A DNA stretch of 55,294 bases. Origin: an uncultured Microbacteriaceae bacterium. Lineage in GTDB: Bacteria; Actinomycetota; Actinomycetes; Actinomycetales; Microbacteriaceae. Shown here in pieces: positions 1 through 6,551 of this stretch (its first letter is position 1; every line of letters begins with the position of its first letter). The stretch is from contig CALMSL010000199.1 of NCBI GenBank assembly GCA_937872445.1, positions 1-55,294 on the forward strand. The letters are read 5' to 3'. A program made the position numbers and the translations under genes. The notes under the pieces are model-generated. The model made no database searches. It was not told the origin of the DNA and was given only the letters and a program-made list of their open reading frames with translations.

Positions 1-96
1 GGCGCCACCATGCATCCGGTCGCGTGGACCATCACGGGGCTGGATGATGCGACGGAAGCGAAGATTCGAGCGCTCGTCGAGAAGGCGGCGGGCTGA
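1..96 (+). CDS. C-terminus of a DUF1801-like protein (5' partial)
   Basis: An open frame runs in from the left edge and stops at TGA 94-96, giving the last 31 residues of a protein. The tail has a hydrophobic stretch with Pro-Val-Ala-Trp, then a Leu-Asp-Asp turn and a helix ending Val-Glu-Lys-Ala-Ala-Gly. This resembles the C-terminus of the full DUF1801 protein at 8237-8644, which ends with a Trp-Pro-Asn-Ala-Tyr segment and a Leu-Leu-Lys-Lys-Ala-Val-Ser helix. The family assignment is an inference from that short likeness only. The internal ATG at position 10 is unlikely to be a start. Confidence 0.5.
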   Translation, partial: GATMHPVAWTITGLDDATEAKIRALVEKAAG

Positions 97-184
97 CGCT
101 CTGCCGTGCCGGTGATACCGGGATTCGGCTTTCGCTGCGAGTGAGCATGCAGGCGCGCCGGGAATATTCGCGTCAAAAACCATA

Positions 185-213
185 TTGACAACTATCGATA
201 TTAAGTGCAAAAT
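185..213 (+). promoter_or_regulatory. Candidate promoter in an AT-rich island
   Basis: A perfect TTGACA at 185-190 is followed after 17 bp by CAAAAT at 208-213, in the most AT-rich stretch near the left edge. The palindrome TATCGATA (193-200) lies in the spacer, and a second repeat, ATCGA-N6-TCGAT (221-236), lies at or just after the expected start point, so a repressor site is plausible. Transcription would begin near 220 and serve the small ORF at 285. No regulator for it can be assigned. Confidence 0.45.
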
Positions 214-284
214 TCCCTATATCGATGATCGTCGATGAATAAATCTGGCGGTCATTCACGCAACTATTTACCCAGTGGAGCATC

Positions 285-512
285 ATGTATTTTTCAGAAG
301 ATTTCTTCCCGCACCTCCGCGCCGCGAAGGAGCAAGCCCTCAATCGAGATCTCGAGCGGATTCGAGTCCAGCGCGAACGCGCGGTTCCAATGCCAACGTT
401 CGGAGCGCGGCTGAAGCGATGGTCGTCCAGTCTCGCTTCGGAGTTCCGCGGTCGTCTCCTGCTGGCAGGTCGCACGCGGGAGGCAACCTGCGTAGAGTGC
501 CTCGCGCAATAG
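285..512 (+). CDS. Small hypothetical protein, basic amphipathic helix type
   Basis: This 75-residue reading frame starts at ATG 285, with a weak purine run (GTGGAG) four bases upstream. The first half is highly charged and helical (Phe-Pro-His-Leu-Arg, then alternating Arg/Glu/Leu). The second half is basic with two cysteines near the end (Cys-Val-Glu-Cys). It follows the strong-looking promoter at 185-213 and ends ten bases before the VOC gene. An overlapping frame starting at 275 has the composition of a shadow. I do not recognise a family. It is accepted on promoter placement, start context and amino-acid composition. Confidence 0.45.
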   Translation: MYFSEDFFPHLRAAKEQALNRDLERIRVQRERAVPMPTFGARLKRWSSSLASEFRGRLLLAGRTREATCVECLAQ

Positions 513-522
513 CCTTGAACGC

Positions 523-957
523 ATGACCATCAAACTTGAGAACGTCGCCATCGCCGTTCGCGATCTCGAAGAAACGATTGCCTTCTTCACAGACCTCGGC
601 CTCACGGTCATTGGCCGTGACACCGTGAAAGGAGAATGGGCAGATACGGCCGTCGGATTGGACGGCAACCACGTCAAAGTCGCGATGCTCGAGACGCCGG
701 AAGGTCACGGCCGTCTGGAACTCTTCGAATACATCCACCCAGAGGCGATCGAGACGAACCCCACGCTGCCCAACGAGATCGGCATGCACCGCGTCGCGTT
801 TTCCGTAGACGACATCGATGCGGCTCTGGAGATCGCCGCGCGGCACGGCTGCACACCGTTGCGCGGCGTTGCAACCTACCAGGACATCTACAAACTCACC
901 TATGTCCGCGGCCCCAGCGGCATCATCGTGATGCTCGCCGAGGCGCTGAAAAAGTAG
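523..957 (+). CDS. VOC (glyoxalase/bleomycin-resistance) family protein
   Basis: The 144-residue protein has the two beta-alpha-beta-beta-beta modules of the vicinal oxygen chelate superfamily. The first begins Leu-Glu-Asn-Val-Ala-Ile-Ala-Val-Arg-Asp with the usual FF-x-LGL turn. The second begins Met-His-Arg-Val-Ala-Phe and ends Gly-Pro-Ser-Gly-Ile-Ile-Val. Members bind a divalent metal and act as lyases, isomerases, dioxygenases or resistance proteins, and the substrate cannot be read here. There is no Shine-Dalgarno sequence. A TAGCCT hexamer at 510-515 lies seven bases before the ATG, so a leaderless transcript is possible. It is followed by a separate ArsR-SRPBCC unit. Confidence 0.85.
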   Translation: MTIKLENVAIAVRDLEETIAFFTDLGLTVIGRDTVKGEWADTAVGLDGNHVKVAMLETPEGHGRLELFEYIHPEAIETNPTLPNEIGMHRVAFSVDDIDAALEIAARHGCTPLRGVATYQDIYKLTYVRGPSGIIVMLAEALKK

Positions 958-980
958 GCGGCACCCTTCAAAGATCAGTA

Positions 981-1010
981 TTGACTTATATAAGCGACTA
1001 CTTAGATAAT
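981..1010 (+). promoter_or_regulatory. Promoter and ArsR-type operator of the ArsR-SRPBCC operon
   Basis: TTGACT (981-986) and GATAAT (1005-1010) are separated by 18 bp and place the start point at about 1017, the A of the ATG, so the mRNA is probably leaderless. An inverted repeat, TTATATAAG (986-994) and CTTAGATAA (1001-1009), matches at 8 of 9 positions and covers the spacer and the -10 box. This is the arrangement expected for autorepression by the ArsR-family protein encoded immediately downstream. Confidence 0.65.
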
Positions 1011-1016
1011 GGATTC

Positions 1017-1412
1017 ATGCACGTATTCGACGTTCTCGGCGATCCGGTTCGAAGGCGCATTCTGGAATTGCTCGCGGACAGCGAGTTGTCCGCCGGCGCT
1101 GTGGCAGAGACGATTCAGGCGGAGTTCGGCATTTCTCAGCCAGCGGTTTCCCAACATTTGCGGGTGCTGCGTGAGAGCGGCTTCGCCCTCTCGCGGGCGG
1201 AGGGGACTCGTCGGCTGTACGCGATTGAGCCGTCGGCGTTGCAGGAGGCGGATGTGTGGCTTGATCAGTTCCGGAAATTCTGGAACCAGCACCTGGATGC
1301 CCTCGCGACCGAACTGGCGCGCGGGCGACGGGACCGCTCGATCACGGCAACGCCGAAGGCGACGGACACCGGCACACCACAGGCACACCACGAGAATCGG
1401 AAGAACTCATGA
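1017..1412 (+). CDS. ArsR/SmtB-family winged-helix transcriptional regulator
   Basis: The 131-residue protein begins with the classic ArsR opening (Phe-Asp-Val-Leu-Gly-Asp-Pro-Val-Arg-Arg-Arg-Ile-Leu-Glu-Leu-Leu). It has a recognition helix region, Ser-Gln-Pro-Ala-Val-Ser-Gln-His-Leu-Arg-Val-Leu, at about residues 40-51 and a wing around Gly-Thr-Arg-Arg-Leu-Tyr. No metal-binding Cys pair is visible, so it belongs to the non-metal class usually paired with SRPBCC/AHSA1 proteins. ATG 1017 is chosen because it coincides with the predicted +1. The last codons overlap the next gene by four bases (ATGA), indicating co-transcription and probable autoregulation through the repeat at 986-1009. Confidence 0.88.
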   Translation: MHVFDVLGDPVRRRILELLADSELSAGAVAETIQAEFGISQPAVSQHLRVLRESGFALSRAEGTRRLYAIEPSALQEADVWLDQFRKFWNQHLDALATELARGRRDRSITATPKATDTGTPQAHHENRKNS

Positions 1413-2050
1413 CGATTGATATCCCCAGCGAACTCAGTGCGATCGACCGAAAGGTCGAGAGGCTCACCGCAGACGCCGACTCGGGCGAACGGATCGGTGT
1501 CACTCTGCGCCGCAATTATTCCGCTCCAATTGGCGACGTCTGGGACGCCATCACTGACCCCACCCGCATCGCGCGCTGGTTCATGCCGGTGAGCGGCGAC
1601 CTGAGAGTCGGAGGGACATTCCAGCTCGAAGGCAACGCGGGCGGCGAGATCCTCGCCTGCGAGCCGCCCAGCCTCGTGCGTCTGACCTGGGGCGGCTCCA
1701 CGAGCCTCGTGGAGCTGAGCCTGTCAGAGTCGGATGGTGGCACAGTCCTGAAGCTGGATCACACGGTGCCGATCGAGATGGCGCAAAGCGGTGCAGGCGC
1801 GCTCTGGGTCGGCCCCGGATGGGATGGCGCCGTCATGGGGCTCGGGCTGTTCCTCGCCGGAGGCGGCATCGACGATCCTGTTGCGATGGCTGCGTCTCGG
1901 CAGGTTCAGGAGTTCTCCCAGCAGTCGGTGCACGCCTGGGCCGCAGTTGTGGAGGCCTCCGGCACTGCCAAAGCCGATCAGCTCGCCCAGGCAACCGCGA
2001 TCTCGCTCGCGCAGTTCGCGCCCGATCTGGCGTCTCCTCAGGGAGAGTAA
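1409..2050 (+). CDS. SRPBCC/AHSA1-domain protein
   Basis: This 213-residue protein carries an AHSA1-like START-fold domain: Tyr-Ser-Ala-Pro-Ile-Gly-Asp-Val-Trp-Asp-Ala-Ile-Thr-Asp-Pro at about residues 36-50, then Arg-Trp-Phe-Met-Pro and a Gly-Gly-Thr-Phe-Gln-Leu strand. It has a C-terminal helix, as usual for the family. These small hydrophobic-cavity proteins are often encoded with an ArsR repressor, as here. The ligand is unknown. The start overlaps the ArsR stop by 4 bp, so translation is coupled. Confidence 0.85.
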   Translation: MTIDIPSELSAIDRKVERLTADADSGERIGVTLRRNYSAPIGDVWDAITDPTRIARWFMPVSGDLRVGGTFQLEGNAGGEILACEPPSLVRLTWGGSTSLVELSLSESDGGTVLKLDHTVPIEMAQSGAGALWVGPGWDGAVMGLGLFLAGGGIDDPVAMAASRQVQEFSQQSVHAWAAVVEASGTAKADQLAQATAISLAQFAPDLASPQGE

Positions 2051-2088
2051 CTTTCCCGCAGCACGGTTCGTGAACCCAGTCGAAGAAG

Positions 2089-2107
2089 TACTTTAGCTGC
2101 TAAAGTA
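2089..2107. promoter_or_regulatory. Probable MarR operator
   Basis: A perfect inverted repeat, TACTTTAG (2089-2096), CTG, CTAAAGTA (2100-2107), lies six bases before the ATG at 2113. The second arm contains TAAAGT (2101-2106), a possible -10 element at the leaderless distance. Binding here would block the SDR-MarR operon, so the downstream MarR protein is the natural candidate. Confidence 0.65.
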
Positions 2108-2112
2108 GTTGC

Positions 2113-2754
2113 ATGACGAAAACAATTGCCATCTTCGGTGGGACGGGAAAGACGGGTCGCCGCGTCGTGGACCGCGCACTTGCCCAGGGCTGGTCCGTCC
2201 GTGCTCTCGCGCGGAACCCGGAAAGAATCGCCACAACCAACGACCGCCTCACCGTCATTCAGGGCGACGTGCTGGATGCCTCGGCGGTTGAGAGCACGGT
2301 TGACGGATCCGATGCCGTGCTCAGCATGATTGGACACGGGAAAGACTCCCCCGACAACCTTCAGGCAGAGGCCACCCGCCTGATGATCGAGGCGATGAAA
2401 CAAAACGGCGTATCCCGAATCATCACCCTCACCGGTGGCGGATTGCGGGCGGAGGGCAGGGACGAACCCAAACTTCCGGACCGCATCATTCGTGGCTTAC
2501 TGAAGCTGTTGTCCCCCAAGGTTCTCGCCGACGCCGAAGCCCATCTGGACGTGCTCGAAAGCAGCGGCCTGGACTGGACCGTGGTCCGCGGACCCCGGTT
2601 GACTGAGGCGCCCGGCACGGGGGCTTTTGGCGTCGGATGGGTGGGAGGGGACAGCACGACAAGGATCAGCCGCGATGATCTCGCCGACTTCCTGCTCACA
2701 CAGGTCGAGGACCGCCAGTTCCTTCGGGAGCTGCCGTTCGTCAGCGCGCGATGA
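2113..2754 (+). CDS. NAD(P)-binding SDR/NmrA-like oxidoreductase
   Basis: The 213-residue protein opens with an atypical-SDR Rossmann fold: Ile-Phe-Gly-Gly-Thr-Gly-Lys-Thr-Gly at residues 6-14, matching the GGTGxTG dinucleotide motif. Asp-Val-Leu-Asp follows for adenine contacts, then a mid-protein Ile-Thr-Leu-Thr-Gly-Gly-Gly segment in place of the catalytic Tyr-x-x-x-Lys. Such NmrA-like proteins are redox sensors or reductases and the substrate is not evident. There is no ribosome-binding site, so a leaderless start is likely. It overlaps the MarR gene by 4 bp. Confidence 0.85.
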   Translation: MTKTIAIFGGTGKTGRRVVDRALAQGWSVRALARNPERIATTNDRLTVIQGDVLDASAVESTVDGSDAVLSMIGHGKDSPDNLQAEATRLMIEAMKQNGVSRIITLTGGGLRAEGRDEPKLPDRIIRGLLKLLSPKVLADAEAHLDVLESSGLDWTVVRGPRLTEAPGTGAFGVGWVGGDSTTRISRDDLADFLLTQVEDRQFLRELPFVSAR

Positions 2755-3197
2755 GTTCGGACAGCGCTCGACGCGACGACATCCGCGCCGTGCTCAGCGG
2801 TGTGGCATCACTCTCCCGGATGCTGTCCTCCGCGCAGAAGCGCCCCTTTGAAGGAATGGTGCTGTCCGGCTCCCAGCTGGCGGTGCTATTCCATCTTGCG
2901 CACGAGACGACGGGCGTCACACCGGGGCGTCTCTCGAAACTCCTCGGAGTAACGCCCGGGGCAGTCACTCAGCTCATCGATGGCCTCCACAGGGCGGGCC
3001 ACGTCGACATCCGCGTGAGCCCCGACGATGCGCGGTCGCGGATTGTTGCGCTGTCTCCCACCGCGCGAGAAGAAGTGGAGGGCTTTGAAGCCGCCACGGC
3101 GAAACGACTCGAACCTCACTTCGCGTCACTCTCTTCGCCGGAACTCGCAACGCTCGCCCAACTTATGGGGCGCATCCGCCCGGTCGGAACAGCCTAG
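2751..3197 (+). CDS. MarR-family transcriptional regulator
   Basis: The 148-residue protein has the MarR winged helix: Ser-Gly-Ser-Gln-Leu-Ala-Val-Leu near residue 38, a recognition helix with Val-Thr-Pro-Gly-Ala-Val-Thr-Gln-Leu-Ile-Asp, and the wing Ser-Pro-Asp-Asp-Ala-Arg-Ser-Arg. The Asp-Arg pair of the wing is a family hallmark. It is co-translated with the SDR gene upstream and probably controls it through the repeat at 2089-2107. The inducer is unknown. Confidence 0.9.
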   Translation: MSSDSARRDDIRAVLSGVASLSRMLSSAQKRPFEGMVLSGSQLAVLFHLAHETTGVTPGRLSKLLGVTPGAVTQLIDGLHRAGHVDIRVSPDDARSRIVALSPTAREEVEGFEAATAKRLEPHFASLSSPELATLAQLMGRIRPVGTA

Positions 3198-3230
3198 ATC
3201 GGTGAGCTGGCTGCGGAATGCTGCCGTGCT

Positions 3231-3644
3231 CTACGACTTCCCCTGTTGAAGGATCCGGATGGCGTTTCCGAACGGGTCGCGAAGTCCCATGTCAGTCCCA
3301 TAAAAGTGGTCGGTGGGTTCCTGGGTGAAATCGGAGACGCCCCGCTCGCGGAGGGTGTCATACAGCGCATGTGCGTCGTCCGTGAAGAAAACAAGGCCGC
3401 CGAGTGCGCCTTTCGTGATCAACTCGCGCAGCTGGTCTGCCGTGTTCTCGTCGTGCAGCGGAGCCCCAGGCTGTTCCAGGGAAATTTCGGTGCTTCCCTC
3501 CCCCGGGACACGGACCGTAAGCCAGCGGTAGTCGCCTTGCGTTACGTCGTTGCCCTTCTCCAGGCCCAGCTTGTTGACGTAAAAGTCGAGGGCCTCATCC
3601 TTATCCAGAACAAAAATGGTTGCGACGTTCAGTGCGGTGATCAT
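3231..3644 (-). CDS. VOC-family protein (glyoxalase-like)
   Basis: This 137-residue VOC protein begins with a beta strand (Val-Ala-Thr-Ile-Phe-Val) and the motif Ala-Leu-Asp-Phe-Tyr-Val-Asn-Lys-Leu-Gly-Leu. It ends with Met-Gly-Leu-Arg-Asp-Pro-Phe-Gly-Asn, the common C-terminal metal-site strand with Asp-Pro-x-Gly-Asn. It is monocistronic and convergent with the MarR gene. GGAGCC precedes ATG 3644 by nine bases. The AraC gene upstream is on the same strand and may regulate it or be co-transcribed with it. The substrate is not known. Confidence 0.87.
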   Translation of the reverse strand: MITALNVATIFVLDKDEALDFYVNKLGLEKGNDVTQGDYRWLTVRVPGEGSTEISLEQPGAPLHDENTADQLRELITKGALGGLVFFTDDAHALYDTLRERGVSDFTQEPTDHFYGTDMGLRDPFGNAIRILQQGKS

Positions 3645-3707
3645 GTTGATTCTGGCTCCAATCCGGTCTGATTTCCCTGACTCTATTTCGTCGAACTCTG
3701 CCGTGCG

Positions 3708-4136
3708 TTATCTAAACGTGCTCTCCGACTCGCCACGGTCAGGGTCGGTGCGAGGCCGCATGGCGGCAATTTGCACGCAGTGCGGGGCCACAATCGGTCC
3801 GTGACCCGCCCGGTAATCGGTCGGCGTCTGCCCGACGATCTCGCGGAACGTTCGACTGAACGTGCCGAGGCTGCTGAATCCCACGGCGAAGCAGATATCT
3901 GTCACGGTGCTCTCACTTTCGCGCAGCATGAACATCGACCGTTCGACGCGGCGACGTTGGAGGTAGCGATGCGGCGACTCGCCGAATACCGCTCGAAAGC
4001 GCCGACTGAAATGCGCCGGCGAAACGTGCGCGATCGCGGCCACCGTGCGTACGTCCAGCGGATCGGAAAACGCACGATCCATCTCGTCGCGGGCGCGCAG
4101 CAATCGCCGGTTGAGTTCTTCGGCTTCGCGGCTCAC
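3708..4136 (-). CDS. AraC-family transcriptional regulator, DNA-binding domain only
   Basis: The protein is 142 residues with two helix-turn-helix motifs and little else. The first is Val-Ala-Ala-Ile-Ala-His-Val-Ser-Pro-Ala-His-Phe-Ser-Arg-Arg-Phe; the second contains Val-Gly-Phe-Ser-Ser-Leu-Gly-Thr-Phe-Ser-Arg-Thr-Phe. It ends the usual domain with Pro-Thr-Asp-Tyr-Arg. No ligand domain is present. The GTG start at 4136 has a GGAGG only one base away, which is poor spacing, so the true start is uncertain. It lies nine bases downstream of the TetR stop and could be co-transcribed with it. The VOC gene just downstream is a likely target. Confidence 0.85.
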   Translation of the reverse strand: MSREAEELNRRLLRARDEMDRAFSDPLDVRTVAAIAHVSPAHFSRRFRAVFGESPHRYLQRRRVERSMFMLRESESTVTDICFAVGFSSLGTFSRTFREIVGQTPTDYRAGHGPIVAPHCVQIAAMRPRTDPDRGESESTFR

Positions 4137-4145
4137 CCTCCAAGA

Positions 4146-4760
4146 TTAAACCGGCTCGGCAATCAGGCTCTGGACAAGCGCCAGGGATAGTCGGCCGGCG
4201 TCGCGGCCACCAGGGGCGTGCAGTGCGTTGTCCACCGCCCACCGATCAAGCACGTCGAGCACGGCAACAGTCAGTTCGACGACGAGATCCGGCGAAATGT
4301 CACGACGAACGAGGCCCAGGGCAATGCCCCGGTGCACGGCCCGGCTGAGCCAGTTCACGACGTCGGTGCGCATGCGCTGCAGCGCGCTGTCAGGATCAGC
4401 TGAGTCGTCTCGGTGGTACATAATGCCGAGGTACCGTGTCTCCGGATGCTCGGAGGCAGTTCGGCGGAGCTCGTTGAGAAGTTGCGCCATCGCGGGCCAA
4501 AATCCCGCGGCCGTGAGCGTGGTGAGATCCGGCAGCTTCACTCCGTCGCCGAGCCGGGCGCGGAGGACAGAGACGACGTGGTCGTGCAGCCCCTTTTTGC
4601 TGTCGAAGTAGTGATACAGGGAACTCTTGGCCCATTCCGCTGCCGCCAGTATCTCGTTCAACGACGCAGCTTGATAGCCGTCTCGTGCGAATGCCTCCGC
4701 GGCAGCAAGCACGAGAGTGTGTTCGCTGCCTGGGTCTACCGGGCGGGCAGGTCTGGCCAT
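4146..4760 (-). CDS. TetR-family transcriptional regulator
   Basis: The 204-residue protein has an N-terminal TetR HTH: Ala-Ala-Glu-Ala-Phe-Ala-Arg-Asp-Gly-Tyr-Gln-Ala-Ala-Ser-Leu followed by Lys-Ser-Ser-Leu-Tyr-His-Tyr-Phe-Asp-Ser-Lys-Lys-Gly-Leu. An all-helical ligand domain follows. ATG 4760 is preferred over an in-frame TTG at 4778. It is divergent from the SDR gene at 4888. Two tandem candidate operators (4783-4822) sit in the gap, so it probably represses the SDR and itself. Confidence 0.88.
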   Translation of the reverse strand: MARPARPVDPGSEHTLVLAAAEAFARDGYQAASLNEILAAAEWAKSSLYHYFDSKKGLHDHVVSVLRARLGDGVKLPDLTTLTAAGFWPAMAQLLNELRRTASEHPETRYLGIMYHRDDSADPDSALQRMRTDVVNWLSRAVHRGIALGLVRRDISPDLVVELTVAVLDVLDRWAVDNALHAPGGRDAGRLSLALVQSLIAEPV

Positions 4761-4782
4761 GGCGATGAGTCTACCCAATTCG

Positions 4783-4822
4783 TGTACCTAGTAGTCCACA
4801 AAATCATGTACTATGTGGTCCA
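4783..4822. promoter_or_regulatory. Tandem TetR operator candidates
   Basis: Two 16-bp copies, 4783-4798 and 4807-4822, share 12 of 16 bases and are offset by 24 bp. Each has the form TGTAC-N6-GTCCA, an imperfect palindrome. The second overlaps TACTAT (4809-4814), a good -10 hexamer facing the SDR gene. The position between divergent TetR and SDR genes supports an operator role. Confidence 0.55.
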
Positions 4823-4887
4823 TGAATTAGTTGTTGCGCTTGGCCCTCGGCCGAGCGTGACACAACCCTCGGGAAAAGCAGGAAGTC

Positions 4888-5790
4888 ATGACCACAAATT
4901 CACAGGTCGAGTTGCAGCACGGTGCGCGCGGCCAGCGCGTGCTCGTTGCCGGTGCGACAGGCTATCTCGGACGCCATCTTGTTCGAGCCCTGATCGATGC
5001 CGGATGCCAGGTGAGAGCCCTCGTTCGTCGGCCGGAGCAGGCGGCCGCCCTGCCCCGCGGGGTTGATGCCTTCGTCGGGCAGGTGACCGATCCCGCGACC
5101 CTGTCTGGCGTTGCAGACGACATCGATGTGGTCATCTCGTCACTCGGCATCACCCGCCAGCGGGATGGTGTGACCTACATGGACGTCGACTATCGCGGCA
5201 ACCTCGCTTTGCTGCAACTTGCCGAGAAAGCAGGTGTCCGACGGTTCGCGTACGTGTCCGTGCTGCACGGGCGCGACTTACGCGCGACCGTGCGATTGGC
5301 TGCGGCGAAGGAGAGGTTTGTTGACGCGCTGACCGCCTCGCCGATCTCCTCGGTGGTGGTGCGCCCCACCGGCTACTTCTCAGACATGAGTGAGTTTTTG
5401 ACCATGGCGGGAAGAGGCGCCGTGTCATTGTTCGGGGATGGTCAAGCGTCGATCAATCCCATCTCGGGTCGTGATGTCGCGACCGCCTGCGTCGCGGCCG
5501 CGTGGTCGGACGCGACAGAGGTGGAGGTCGGTGGGCCCGACACATTCACTTTTGATGACATCGCGCGTGCCGCGTTCGCCGCGCAGGGAACGACGTCGAG
5601 GATCCGCCACATCCCTCAAGGGCTGGCAGCGGCCGCGGTGTGGGCGCTCGCGCGATGCACCCCCGAGCGCGTGTACGGGCCGCTGCAGTTCCTCATCGCC
5701 GTGATGACGCACGACATGACGGCGCCGCAAACGGGGTCCGATCGCCTGGTCGACTATTTCGCTCAGGCGGCACGCGACGGGCGAAGCTAA
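4888..5790 (+). CDS. NAD(P)-binding SDR family protein (atypical SDR)
   Basis: The 300-residue protein has the Rossmann motif Gly-Ala-Thr-Gly-Tyr-Leu-Gly-Arg at about residues 22-29 and Ala-Leu-Val-Arg-Arg-Pro for NADP-type binding. A Ser-Ser-Leu-Gly-Ile strand follows, then a Val-Val-Val-Arg-Pro-Thr-Gly-Tyr-Phe segment typical of NmrA/ISOM-like SDRs. The C-terminal part is a small helical substrate cap. Its gene faces the TetR regulator across tandem repeats, so inducible expression is likely. It ends in a 4-bp convergent overlap with the ABC permease gene. The substrate is unknown. Confidence 0.85.
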   Translation: MTTNSQVELQHGARGQRVLVAGATGYLGRHLVRALIDAGCQVRALVRRPEQAAALPRGVDAFVGQVTDPATLSGVADDIDVVISSLGITRQRDGVTYMDVDYRGNLALLQLAEKAGVRRFAYVSVLHGRDLRATVRLAAAKERFVDALTASPISSVVVRPTGYFSDMSEFLTMAGRGAVSLFGDGQASINPISGRDVATACVAAAWSDATEVEVGGPDTFTFDDIARAAFAAQGTTSRIRHIPQGLAAAAVWALARCTPERVYGPLQFLIAVMTHDMTAPQTGSDRLVDYFAQAARDGRS

Positions 5791-6551
5791 TTGAACCTGC
5801 GACGGTAGATCGCGAGCGCACCGGCGTAAGCCACGACGAGGATCCCGACGAGCCAGGCGAGGGCGATCCAGATGTCGCTGCCGACGGGCTGCCCGGCGAA
5901 CAGTGCTCGGATCGTGTTCACGATCGACGTCACTGGCTGGTTTTCGGCGAACCAGGCAACCGGGCCTGGCATGGACGCCGTCGGCACGAAGGCGGAGCTG
6001 ATGAAGGGGAGGAAAATCAACGGATAGCTGAAACCGCTTGCGCCATCGACCGTCTTTGCCGAGAGCCCCGCGATGACCGCGATCCAGGTCAATGCGAGGA
6101 TGAACAAGATCAGGATGCCCGCAACTGCGAGCCAGGCGCCGACGGACGCCGGGGTGCGGAACCCCATGATCAGCGCGACTCCGGTGACGATCGCCACTGA
6201 AGCCAGGTTCGCGACCAGTGACGTGAGCACGTGGGCCCAGAGAACGCTCGACCGCGCAATCGGCATGGACTGAAATCTCTCGAAAATGCCGCCCTGCAGG
6301 TCGAGGAACAAACGGTACGCGGTGTACGCCACCCCCGAGGCGATCGTGATGAGCAGAATTCCGGGGAGCAGGTAATTGATGTACGACTCACCGGATCTGA
6401 TGTTGATAGCTCCACCGAGCACGTAAACGAACAGCAGCATGATCGCGATCGGGCTGATCACGGTCGTGATGATCGTGTCCGGGCTGCGGAGGACGTGATT
6501 CAGCGAGCGGCCGGTAAGCGTTCCGGTGTCGCCGAGTATGTGGGTGGTCAT
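5787..6551 (-). CDS. ABC-2 type transporter permease (DrrB-like)
   Basis: The 254-residue protein has six predicted membrane segments, starting with the long helix after Asp-Thr-Ile-Ile-Thr-Thr and ending with a helix just before the basic tail Tyr-Arg-Arg-Arg-Phe-Asn. A Glu-Arg-Phe-Gln-Ser-Met-Pro-Ile coupling-helix motif lies mid-protein, as in ABC-2/DrrB exporters. It overlaps the ATPase gene by 4 bp and is the last gene of the PadR-DUF1048-ATPase-permease operon. The cargo (drug, lipid or peptide) cannot be deduced. Confidence 0.88.
   Translation of the reverse strand: MTTHILGDTGTLTGRSLNHVLRSPDTIITTVISPIAIMLLFVYVLGGAINIRSGESYINYLLPGILLITIASGVAYTAYRLFLDLQGGIFERFQSMPIARSSVLWAHVLTSLVANLASVAIVTGVALIMGFRTPASVGAWLAVAGILILFILALTWIAVIAGLSAKTVDGASGFSYPLIFLPFISSAFVPTASMPGPVAWFAENQPVTSIVNTIRALFAGQPVGSDIWIALAWLVGILVVAYAGALAIYRRRFN

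Noticed and set aside
275-526. Alternative reading frame overlapping the 75-residue small protein
   Set aside because: It is Arg/Ser/Pro-rich and overlaps the VOC start; the frame from 285 has better helical composition and promoter fit.
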